Assembly: GCA_000320605.2 (NCBI GenBank)
Contig: KB445798.1
Location: 500,439-564,438 of the forward strand
Direction: 5' to 3'
DNA length: 64,000 nucleotides
Source: Gelatoporia subvermispora B
Lineage: Eukaryota > Basidiomycota > Agaricomycetes > Polyporales > Gelatoporiaceae
The notes below the pieces were generated by a model. The model was not told the origin of the DNA, searched no databases, and saw only the letters and a program-made list of their open reading frames with translations. Positions within the stretch are counted from its first letter, which is position 1, and every line of letters starts with the position of its first letter. The translations under genes were made by a program, and so were the position numbers. This document shows positions 1 to 10,374 of this stretch, in pieces.

Positions 1-2000
1 TATGTCTTGTTCGCGGCCTCTCGGTGGTCCCGGCGGAGCAGCAACCTCTGGAGAGCCTCGCAGGAGGGGGCACGTTAAAGCGGTTCGCGGCAGATCCGCT
101 ATCGGGCTGGGACGTTGATCATATTCTTCAATCTGCAGAGGTCAGCTGAATGTAAATGAATTCGAGAACCGAAGGGTTCATGGACGTGTGTACAGGAAGC
201 AAACGCGGACGTTTGGAATGTCGGGCCGTCACACGTTGATATCTACTTCCCGTCGCACATCGATTATCTCGTCTCGCCTCTGAGCTTAGTCGACGTGCCA
301 CACGTAACGACTTCTATACCAAGACCTCACATTGAACCGTCATCGAGCGAATTCATCACGACTGGTGCATCATGGAACCTGACGTCCCTATCCAACACAA
401 CCTACCATTCAGCCTACCATCCACTCTATGAGATTGAGGGCTTCATGCAGGAGCTTGAGTCTCTGTATCCAGACATCGTCCAACTCGCGTACATCGGACA
501 CTCTGCTGAGGGTAGGGAGATGCTGGCAATGAAGATTTCAAAGGGTACACCAAGTAGCAAGAATCAGAAGACCCAAGCAGGAGTGGTGATAGCAGGGGCA
601 CAGCATGCGAGGGAGGTGAGCTGGGCAAGACGCTGTTGATGTATTCGATGTTGACCAAGACGACGATGCATAGTGGATTGCGACGTCCACTGCTCTGTAT
701 ATTGCGCATGCGCTCGTCTCGGACGCGTCGGAGCCGTTTGCCATGTCCACCTTGTTGGAATCCTACGTATGCCGTTGCTGATGGTAGTGTCTATCCACAT
801 TCGTATTCACATTCGGGCGGATCTAGGACTTCTACATCATTCCCGTACCAAACCCGGATGGCTACGTATACACATGGGAACGTGATCGCTTCTGGTGAGT
901 GTACATGGTATCTGGAGCCTCTGTCGGTGTCTAATAGTATTACGACGGACGCCTGTTGCTGGCAGGTACAAGAATCGCCAGATTATTGGCTCAAATGAAA
1001 AGTGCGTTGGCCTTGATATGAACAGGTGGGTCCATATTCAATCTCATCGTCGTCCTGACATTGAACTGGCATTTTCATAGAAATTGGGTATAATCCTTAG
1101 CTCGCATCATTTCACCATACTTCATGGATATCTTTCTAATAGGGTCACAAATGGAAGGCAAAAGCGCGCTCCCCGCAAGGTCAGGCGGACTCTGAGCTAT
1201 CCAAGCTCGATGCGCCGTCTAAAGGGACGGACCCGTGCACCCATTGGTATCCGGGCCATCGGCCGTTCGAGTCTCCCGAGGTAAACAATATCGCAAATTA
1301 CATCACGACTCTTCCGGGGCTGCGGGCGTACATCGATTTAAGGAGCTACGGCCAGATGGGTAGGCAGTCTTATCGGTCCTCAACGAGCATATGATCATAT
1401 GTCCCTCCAATGTTCGTGACATGCAGTCTCAACTCCATTCTCCTACTCGTGCAAGAAGGTCCCGAAAGACGCAGAGGATCAAATTGAGGCCGCGTTGGGT
1501 GCCATCCGTGCAATCAAGGCGATACATGGAACAGTGTTTACGGTGCGTCTGTCGCGTCGTTTTACCTCTGATGTAGGTGACCGATGTCAAACCAGACCGG
1601 GAGGCTCTGTCGGTCGTTGTATAAGTGCGTCGCAACCTGGCCATACATATTATCGTCACCCTGACCGCAGCTGTGTAACAGAGCGGGCGGGAACGTTATC
1701 GACTGGATGTATGCGAAAGCCGGGATCAAGTTCGCCTATGCGGTGCACCTTCGAGACACAGGAACCGTATGTTGTCACTTTGCGCCATGGCACCTCATTC
1801 TGATGTTTGAGAATCGACAGTACGGTTTCTCCCTTCCACCTGAATGGATTCGCCCGGTAGGCGAGGAAACAGCGAACATGATACGGTTCATCGCTGGCTT
1901 CATCCGTGGCAAGCCATGTAAGTGTCTGACCGATCGGAGCTATTGTGTTTCTGAAGCTTCTCGACAGTGTAGTAACATTTGGGAGGATTCGAACCTGTAG
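1..2000 (+). CDS. ECM14-like inactive metallocarboxypeptidase (M14 family), copy A, 5' end outside window
   Basis: Secreted or vacuolar M14 pseudo-carboxypeptidase of the fungal ECM14 type. Joining exons across short GT-AG introns gives the family order: propeptide segment, GAQHAREW (first zinc-site His/Glu), DFYIIPVPNPDGY, GLDMNRNW, WYPGHRPFESPE, then AVHLRDTGTYGFSLPPEW. The third zinc-ligand region reads DLRSYGQM, with Arg where active enzymes have His. The catalytic Glu position before LRDTG is His. Both losses are typical of ECM14 pseudoenzymes, so peptidase activity is not expected. A 7-nt micro-exon lies at 1081-1087. The first nucleotides correspond to position 42256 in copy B, so only about 40 nt of coding sequence are missing. 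The last intron and stop are uncertain: splicing 1919-1970 gives a stop at 1998-2000. Nearly identical to copy B through the exons and introns up to about 1920. Confidence 0.88.
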
Positions 2001-2789
2001 GATTAGGAGCACATTTTGTATCTCTCCTGCATTGCTGATCGTTATCATTGCTGTTCGTTTCAGAATCTGTTGTATATGATCTACGTCTCGTACTTGCTCA
2101 ACGGTCGTGTGTTATTATCATGATATAATACGAAGTCTGGAGAACTCATTATCTGAATCAATCACCACCGAGTAACGCAAGCGGCAACCCATGTCGCAGA
2201 CAGCGACTCGGGGCAATGAGTCACGTAAGAAGCATACCTGGACTTTTTAGAGGCGGGCGTAAGGACGCTTTCATAAGTACACGACACAGGACTAGCGCAA
2301 CAATGAAGACAAGGAAACCGCGCCTGTAAGTAAGCGTAGTGGCAGTTAATGTAGATGGTGAGAAAGGATAGGTCGAGCGCAAATCCGACAATTCGTCTAG
2401 TGAGCGTCGCGGTAGAAGGCTAAGCCATAGATTGGAGTCGTATAAATGAGAGCGAGGTAGCCAATCGCATCGAAACAGCTCGCGCAGCCGACACTTAGCA
2501 TCCAGCCAGATAGGTGTCCTCTTTGCGCATTGAGGTAGCGTGGGCAGCTGCAGCCCGCGTAGGTGTAAACAGGCGAGTGGTTGGGCACGATGATGGAGCG
2601 TTGGCACGAAGTAAGGAGGGGCCAGGGGCCGAAGGCTTGTAGATGTGCGCTTCAGCGCGTCTGTCGCGTTCGAAGGCTATGTGCGTCCCGGGTGTGCTCT
2701 AGTCCGGCACCGCAACGAACACAGAGCAGCAAGCACACTGAGTTCTCCTGCGTATGCGCCTTGAGGCAGTAGTATTGTACTCTTGACGG
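2001..2789. other. Duplicated spacer between the ECM14-like and JmjC-like genes (copy A)
   Basis: The two neighbouring genes converge here. The sequence is recognisably similar to 44248-45023 (shared blocks near 2230-2330 and 44465-44560), but much more diverged than the upstream carboxypeptidase gene. Open frames on the minus strand differ between the two copies, which argues against a third conserved gene. I see no recognisable coding motif. Confidence 0.6.
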
Positions 2790-4035
2790 TTAGTTGGTGC
2801 GCGGTAGGAACCACCATCCTACGCCTGCCATCCACCCCGCTCTCTCCGTATTTGATGCGAAGCCGGGGAACACGACGTTCTCTACGCGGTGCCACCAGCG
2901 CCGTGGAATGTACAAGGTCTGGCCCTCGTAGAGTATGCAGCTCAGCGCGCATGTGGACAGCGCTGCGATGGTCGAAGGAGAGGGGACAGGAGCTGTGATC
3001 GCCGTAGGTAAGGAAATGAGGACAGAGAAGGGGTCGTGCCCAGTTTCTGTGGTTCCACTGAGAGGCATAGGAGCTGGAGTATGTGAAAGGCTAGATATAT
3101 ATGCATCTGCGACATTGCTGGTGGATACGTGCACTCCGTCTGAGGTTGCCGTGGGCTCTGTATCAGAGCATGAGTGGAGGACGAGTCGCAGCTTGATGTA
3201 CACTCTGTGGACTTGTGAGGTGGCCGGACATGGATGGTGGAAAGAGTATGAAGTGCTTTCCATGAGTGCGCGGAGCGGAGGACGCTTGTAGGTGGTAAAG
3301 ATTTGCGTACGGGTCGTGATGGACAGGCGTCACCTTGATATTGAACAGAATTTATGACGAGTGAGGCTGCTGCTTATGGCCCAGAGCGAGACCACTTACA
3401 GCTCCGGTAGGCCCGATGAAGAAACTTGTTTGATACAGGTCAACTTTCCCTTCCTCTATCAGCTTTTTTAACACATGAGGTGGTCCCACTAGCCTGCTCA
3501 GCTCAGGTACCTGCCCATCCACCAGGACCAAGTGCAATCAGTACACAGCTCATCCCAAGAGAGCCACACATCCGTGCTCACCTCATCTGCCCCACGCCAC
3601 TGTGCTAGGTAGACCTGCTTCCCGTTACTGCACCCGCTCTTACTTCGTTCGAGCCAATCGACGTAGTGACCTAAAGGCATCTCGATGCGATCGAATGCGC
3701 CCGGGCCCCTTCTGTCGTTATCGCCCGAGCTCGAGCTCGACAAGCCGGTCGGACGCTGAGTGAAGGGCTTGTAAGAACTCTAGACTACGCATGCTCGCAG
3801 CCTCCTTAGGGGTAGGATTGTAGTAAGGCTGCTCGGGTGTCCCGTTTTCTGTGTGTGTACAGGAGACAATGAAGGGTTCAGCCTGCGCGGAAAGGTCCAA
3901 TTTGCTGAGAGATGAGGGTGCAACCCTCGCGATAGATTCGGTGCGAATAACATAGTTGTTGTTGATGGCAGACTGAGTAGAGATACACCGTCTTATGAGA
4001 TGACGGCAGGACAACGCAACAAGGCGGGAAGACAT
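2790..4035 (-). pseudogene. JmjC/cupin-like dioxygenase, copy A, frameshifted
   Basis: Cupin-8/JmjC-like Fe(II)/2-oxoglutarate dioxygenase relic reading right to left. Visible parts: an Arg-rich N-terminus (MSSRLVALSCRHLIRRC) resembling a mitochondrial leader; GPGAFDRIEMPLGHYVDWLE; FFIGPTGAVS; an HxD iron-site segment TPVHHDPYANLYHL; and the C-terminal GQTLYIPRRWWHRVENVV with the last iron His. Compared with copy B (45024-46406), one extra base near 3719 shifts the frame to a TAA right after LVELELGR. A second frame change is needed between about 3175 and 3215, where the HxD frame hits a stop while the C-terminal half continues in another frame. Two independent disruptions make a pseudogene more likely than two sequencing errors. 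Confidence 0.72.
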
Positions 4036-6495
4036 TCGTGTCTGAAGTGTCCATATGACGCGCACTTACGCGCGAGGTGTATCACTCTCGACAACCGGCG
4101 GAGCCTTTCCGTGACCCGTTACTGGACCTGTTCTAACTTGGCGCTCACTTGCGCGCGCGGCGCGTCTACTGCCAAATAAGGGCAGCCACGCGAGAACAAT
4201 CTCCTCTCCAACGTGCGCAAGCTACGTCCATTTACCACCAGCGACTCCTCCTCCCGAGCCCTCAGTGCACGCGTTCTCTGTCTTCGCTCTAGCGGTCATC
4301 GTCTTCTAGCGCTTTTGTATTACATCTGCTCGGTTAATTGTTATGCTACCTGCTACGCAGCCACGACCGACCGACTCACTGTCGGCCACAGCTCAGCCGA
4401 CTCCCGGTTCATGTCAAGGCACCTAGGAACAGTGCGACATTTCCGCCCTCCCTGTTATCGAAGGTATCAAGCTCCAAACGAAGCAATTCCATGAATGTGT
4501 CAGACCTTGGGGGTCTTTCGAAAAGTTTAGAAACCTCGTGCTCTTCCCGCTTTCCAGCCTACCATCGTACTACGTATATGATTGTTTTTATTGCGACGTA
4601 TGTTACGATACATTGTGAGTATGACCACAAAAACGGCAAAGGAAGAGGTGCCCAAGGGAGAACACGCGAAAACACGCAAGAACAAGTTGATATAAGCAAG
4701 CTAAGGTAATACAAGCAAAGGCATGTTAAGAAAAGTGAACGCAAGTTAAGAAAAGTTAACACAAGTTAACGTACGGGAACGCAAGTGAACGCGAAGTGAG
4801 GCAAAGGAAAGATGAAGTGCAGTCACGGGAAGCATTCAGAATGGGAGCGGGGCGGGCATAGAACGTGTAAATAGGGAAGCAAAGATGGAGAAGTACTGCA
4901 CATACCAAGACCCGCGAACCCCTTTAAACACGTCGCCACATCTCTCACTCCTCTTGCTGCACATGAGACATGTCTACTATCCACGGATAACGCAGAGCAA
5001 TAGAGCGCCGAGTCCGGAGGGATGGAACAAGTAGGCAGCATTGATATAAAGCAAGGAAGACAGCCGAGGTATGTTGCACAGTGGTAGGCCAGTTGGATCG
5101 GGTTCGAGAGAGGAAGGTAGCGGAGGGACGGATGGTGAATGAGAAAATCGAGATGTTAGACTGAGCATATGTATCAGGAGGTAGATGATGCTTCGAGGAT
5201 AGACAGACAGGATAGGCGGACAAAGGAGAGGAGGTAGAGACCGGGAGGAATACGGTGGAGAATGGCAACAAGCGAAGTCAATGAGCCAGAACCTAGACAG
5301 TGACGAAGCATAGACGGCGACGAAGCTATGAGTGTCAACGAGGGGCTCGACATATGGATGTAGGGTATAGACGGCGAGGAGAAGGCATAGACGGCGAGGC
5401 AGAGTACTCGGGAGGCGTCTCAGGCGGGCCAAGGGCGCAAGTGAGCGGACACAAGTTAGCCAAGTTAGCCAAGTTAACCCGCATTAGGATAGGTGGAGAC
5501 AAGTTAAATAAATCAGGAAAGTTACTTGAGAAGGTGATTTAGCTGTAACGAGTGCGGCAGGACCCGGCCTAGTCCACCGGCGTAACGGCACTAGAATTGG
5601 TTGTAATGGGTTGTAAATTAGGACGGATAGTCCAGCGGCTGCGTGTGGTGCAATTCCCGCGCGTTCCATTCACAGAAGGGGACCGTGCCGGGTAATATAT
5701 CTCCTCCTCCTCCTCCTCCCCAACCGTCACATAAGCCGCCCTCGGACCAAAATACGGTGGGGATGGACCGCTTGTGATGCGTGACACCCTGGATTGGTCG
5801 AAAAGATACAGTGCGGACAGTGCGGCCTGAGTTGCCGCGCGCTCGCTCGCTGTCGTATCTGGGCTGACGAGAGCAGGTCATTTTAAGGCGAATTGGGCAA
5901 CACCAGACGCAAGAGACTGCCGCGATGCTCTCCGACCGCGTCTTGCTGTATTCCGCGCTAGCACGGCTTTCTCCTTAAGTGCACTCATTGTTCAAATTTG
6001 CTATCGTCCCTCAACTGCTTCTCGGCGGATACGGCTGAACTATATTCATGCTCAAGTGATCGTGAAGCGTCTGATGCTGCATGTCGCGAATATTCCAAAG
6101 GTGTCCACGGTGGCGTCTTTGCGGAGACTCAACATCACCGTGCCTGCAATTGTACATCTGGAGTGATATCTCTCGTAAGTATCCGTCAATACTAGAACCT
6201 ACAAGTTCGAGCAGGCAACTGTTTGAGTTCGATGCGGAGGTTTGTTGGTTCAGTTGTTACGTTGATAATCATGAGGTCCTAATAACACTTCCATCGTCAT
6301 TGGTAGTGAGAATGCATCACGAGGTCTCATCCGAAGTAGAAGATGTTCGTTTATTGACCGGTGACCCCTCGTTACGAAGATCAATACACGCGTTGAAATA
6401 TTGGTCAGCGCTACGGGGATGGAAGACTTGCTGCGGTACATATAACATGTCTCCGGGATGCTCGCATCCAAGAACTTGTGGAACACAATCTCGGT
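4036..6495. other. Repeat-rich gene-poor spacer upstream of the OYE gene
   Basis: No conserved protein motif was found in any frame. The stretch holds two clusters of CAAGTTAA-type words (about 4670-4800 and 5440-5520) and a TCC trinucleotide run at 5701-5719. The last few hundred bases should contain the OYE promoter, but I recognise no specific element. Confidence 0.5.
4670..4800. repeat. Degenerate short tandem repeat rich in AAGTTAA/CAAGTGAAC
   Basis: Words such as AAGTTAAGAAAAGT, ACAAGTTAAC and GCAAGTGAAC recur about every 12-16 nt. A related cluster with consecutive AAGTTAGCC units lies at about 5450-5520. The unit is imperfect and non-coding. Confidence 0.6.
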
Positions 6496-7905
6496 ATGGA
6501 TTCCGCCTCCAAACTCTTCCAGCCTGTGCGACTTGGGGACATGAGCCTTATCCATCGAGTCGTGCTCGCTCCTCTAACTCGATTCCGTGCCACTAACGAC
6601 CACGTCGTCAAGGAATTCGTCGCCGAGCACTACGCTCAACGTGCCAGCAAGCCTGGCACGTTTCTCATAGCCGAGGGAACCATAATCTCTGCGCAAGCTG
6701 GTGGGTATGTGAACATACCTGGCATATGGTCGGATGAGCAGATCGTGGCCTGGAAGCAAGTGAGTCATCTTATAGTGACACTGAATGTCGCGTATTCTAT
6801 ATATTGTTCATTATGTCCCAGAACTTATGCGAGTAAACCTGATAAAAGTCACATCGCAGGTCACTGATGTCGTACATTCCAAGAGCTCCTTCGTATACCT
6901 CCAATTGTGGGCTCTTGGCAGAGCAGCACAACATGATGTCTTGCAATCTGAGGATCCTTCCTTTCCGTATGTCTCCTCCTCGGACGTCAAGATATCCTCG
7001 TCGCCCATTGCTCCGCGGCCTCTGACAAGTCCAGGTAGCGTTCACACACTTATGCAGACCGGCCACACGCCAATATCCCCATAGAAATTCAGGAGTATAT
7101 TAGGGCTTACGCAAACGCTGCCTATGCTGCTGTGTTTCGGGCTGGATTCGATGGGGTCGAGATACACGGGGCCAACGGATATCTCGTCGACCAATTTATC
7201 CAAAATGTCACAAACAAACGCACTGATGAATACGGTGGCTCAGTTGAGAACAGGTGCAGATTCCCCCTGGATGTTCTGGACGCCGTGGTGAAGGTTGTCG
7301 GTGAAAAGCGGGTTGCCATCAGACTCAGTCCTTGGGGAGAATTCCAAGGTTTGATCACACAGAATTGCAACGTGCTGCGCTGATGAACGAACATAAGGGA
7401 TGCGCATGGATGATCCTGTGCCTACGTTTTCTTACCTGGTCGAACAGCTTGCAATACGGTTCCCGGACCTGTCCTATATTCATGTCATTGAACCCCGCAC
7501 GACTGGCGATCGTGATAGGGTATCTCGACCTGGAGAAGTGTGTTTCTCTTTCATTACCCTAGCTTCTGCTTACATGTTCTCTTTCCGTGCTCCATTCGCT
7601 TCGCAGTCCAATGACTTCATACGCAAGATTTGGTCCCCTAAGATGCTCATCAGTGCAGGTGGTTATACCCGTTGCTCGGCAATCGCACATGCGGAGAAAA
7701 CTGGCGACCTCATTGCATTTGGGCGATTGTTTATATCTAATGTGAGCTCCCGGACAATCCCACGTTTCGTAAAGTAGCATTGACACCCTTTCAGCCTGAT
7801 CTGCCTCAGCGCCTCCAAGAGAATATACCTCTCGCATCGTGGGATCGGAGCACATTTTGCACTGGAGATAGGGATGGATACATCGACTATCCGTTCGCCA
7901 CGTAA
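6496..7905 (+). CDS. Old yellow enzyme-type NADH:flavin oxidoreductase
   Basis: FMN-dependent ene-reductase of the OYE family, expected to reduce activated C=C bonds with NAD(P)H. The start [15 protein letters not shown] is followed by LAPLTRFRA, the active-site segment [13 protein letters not shown] (His, Asn and Tyr of OYE), [34 protein letters not shown] and [17 protein letters not shown]. Exons checked: 6496-6759, 6860-7034, 7085-7348 and 7398 onward, then two more introns. The phases agree and the reading frame stays open to TAA at 7903-7905. The ATG at 6496 is preferred because it starts directly before the conserved FQP motif. First oxidoreductase of the cluster; in fungal terpenoid and meroterpenoid pathways OYEs perform late reductions. 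It looks intact. Confidence 0.9.
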
Positions 7906-8995
7906 CCAGACGGATTTCAAATATCAGCCCCTTGAAATGAATCTTAAACAAGACTCCGTCTGATTTCTTGTCTGGTGCTTTGAATGTGGCATTGATGCTT
8001 GTGCCCATAGAAAGCGAGGCAGTTGGTCGGTCATGAGTCACTCGATAACAAGGCTCTTGGGGGTGATTATCAGGATGTCGGGAGCATCTGTCTCGCAGGA
8101 TCCTGACTGTATCCGTGTGGAGCTCCGGGAGCTCCACGCGGAGTTGGACCTTGCCTAGAGAGAGACGCATTAGCGATGGAAACGTAGCACATTCATTTGC
8201 ATTTTTCAGCCACCAACCGTTTTCCATCAATGGATTTGGGCTGACAGAAGATGATGAAGGGAAGCCTCTGTACGCACCACTGTCATTGCTTCTTGCGGCA
8301 GAAGTTCTTATCGATGGATATCTATGGCACAGATAGCAGACTTAGATATACATTTTCTGGGGTCAAGAAGCAGGACCGAAGGCGGCATGCACGAGCCTGA
8401 CCCATGGACCCCCCCAGGGCTTAGCATCTGTGTGAAACAATGCAAGGGTCCAGCTATTGCGATGGTCGACAAGGGTGAATGCATCAACAAATGCTTGAAA
8501 ACCTTCGGCATGAGCGAACAGGGAGTTCAGCGGCTATATCTCAATCATGATGCATGAATGCATGACCCGTCGAGCAATATCACTCGAGTCTTCTGGGAAT
8601 GTGTCAAACTCGAGCTTGTAGCGCTCGGCTCGAGCACACTTTAGCATCCAATCAGTTGGACTCAAAATTTGCAGCAGCGGAGAAGCTTTCGGGTGAAGCC
8701 TTACTGAGCGGATAGACTGGTCGTCCTTTCTGATGACTCACCGCTCGGAAGTGTCAATCACGATGTATCACGCTTTTGGGAGACTCTCTACTATGAATAA
8801 TTCCTTCCTGGCTCCCCTGTGGTCTCACGCAATCTGCGGCATCATATGCGGCTATGTTGTCGACAACCGATGTCGCCTACCTGTTGTCGCCCACTTGTCA
8901 CACATACATATATATGTATGTGAGATCGTGAATGTGACATCTAACTCCCTGGTGCTCTCCTCATTAGCCCACTCACACCATAATACTCCACTCCA
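7906..8995. other. Spacer without recognisable gene
   Basis: Several open frames of about 70-75 codons on the plus strand and a minus-strand frame antisense to the OYE 3' end were inspected. None shows a family motif or consistent splice joins. It probably holds the OYE 3' end and the promoter of the next gene. Confidence 0.45.
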
Positions 8996-10374
8996 TGGAC
9001 GCTTGCGCAGCTGAGGGTATATCGACGATCAAATTGTAAGTTGCAATGAGCTTATATGGCGATAAAACCAATTAACGGATTCCGGTATTGAGGACGGGAC
9101 CCTTGGTGAGTACAATATTGCAGTGATCGCTTCTTCTGGGGTGCTCAGAACGCTTTGTGAGGTCCTTGGGTTTCAGTTCAACTGGGCGCTATACGGGATT
9201 CTCTCACTTCAAACCTGTAAGCCGCTTGCGACTATCTAGAGAACCTTTCTCACATGGTCACACGTTCAAGTTATATACTATCAGTCTGGAGTCCCGCACA
9301 GGCGCTTGACCAAGACAATTGTCTATGGACTATTTGTCGCGGAGACCTTGCAGACAATTCTGGCCACTCATGATGGCTGGCATGAGTTGGTGATAAGTTG
9401 GGGTGACTGTGGTGGTCTTCTGACACTCAATCTGAATTGGCTTTCACTCCCATTTATGACCGGAATCGGTAAGCAGCAAATATCTATCCTTCAGTGCGTA
9501 ACTTACCAGACACATGCACGTTCTCCAGAGAGCTGTGTGATACAATGTTACTATGCTCGTCGGATATATTTCCTCGGAAAGTCAAAGACTCTTGTCTATG
9601 TCATCGTGATGGTGGGTTGATTTCTGTATTTGAGAACATACTCATGAGTAGTGCATCATAGCTTGCTCTCATGCAAGCTTCAGCTGCTGTCGCAGAGGCA
9701 ATCACTGCGCTGACTTTGAACAGTGTACCAAACACTCAGTCAAAGACATATAAAATCACTACCGTTAGTCGTGTGTCGATACGCCTAGGACGAGTATCAA
9801 GCTGACATTACGATCAAGGTGTGGCTAGGAGGAACGGCTGCATGCGATGCATTGATAGCCTGCGTGATGATCTACTTTGTGAGTGACATCACGTCTGTCT
9901 TGGAATGAGCGAAATTGGACGTCCGTAGGTATTTACGGGACGCAACAGCTACAACAGCACCAATTCGATTGCCACAAAAATTATCAGAATATCTTTGCAA
10001 ACTGGACTTTGCACATGTATGTATTGCTAATCGCTTCATTTTCACCATCTCATAGAGTTCTTACAGCCGTTGTATCAATTGTCCAATTATGCTTGTTCCT
10101 CACCTCCAACCACGCCTTGTACTACATTGTGCCAGCACTCATGCTTTCGAAGATCTATAGCAACTCTCTCCTATCACTGCTCAACAGCCGGTTGAGCATT
10201 ACTTACAGGAGAGGAATAGAATTTCATTCCTCCGCCGAAGCGAAACAATTTAGAAGAGAAGAAGGCTCTTTGAGACGAGGCCGTACCATATACAATGCAG
10301 AGGACATGCGAGACAACATAGCGATGGTGACCTTCAAGCCACCCACTGTAAGTGATCAACAGACGTACTGCTAG
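8996..10374 (+). CDS. DUF6534-type multi-pass membrane protein 1
   Basis: Basidiomycete family of predicted seven-helix membrane proteins of unknown function. Landmarks in order: DGTLGEYNIAVIASSGV, FNWALYGILSLQTFIYY, the signature YGLFVAETLQTILATHDGWHEL, ISWGDCGGLLTLNLNWLSLP, CYYARRIYFLGKS, VWLGGTAACDALIACVMIYF, and the last helix with YIVPALMLSKIYSNSLLSLLNSR. Introns of about 50-70 nt separate these blocks and phases fit at the joins checked (for example the QTFIYY join at about 9218/9270). The N-terminal exon is uncertain; 8996 is the nearest plausible ATG and the first confident codon is near 9093. Paralogous to the minus-strand gene at 23.1-24.6 kb. Confidence 0.8.

Noticed and set aside
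1975..1996. Box B-like GGTTCGAATCC on the minus strand after ECM14 copy A
   Set aside because: No box A at suitable distance, no cloverleaf, and the equivalent bases in the second copy (44235-44260) are not conserved.
7559..8230. 223-codon minus-strand open frame overlapping the OYE 3' end
   Set aside because: It is antisense to real OYE exons for much of its length and has no recognisable motif; likely chance.
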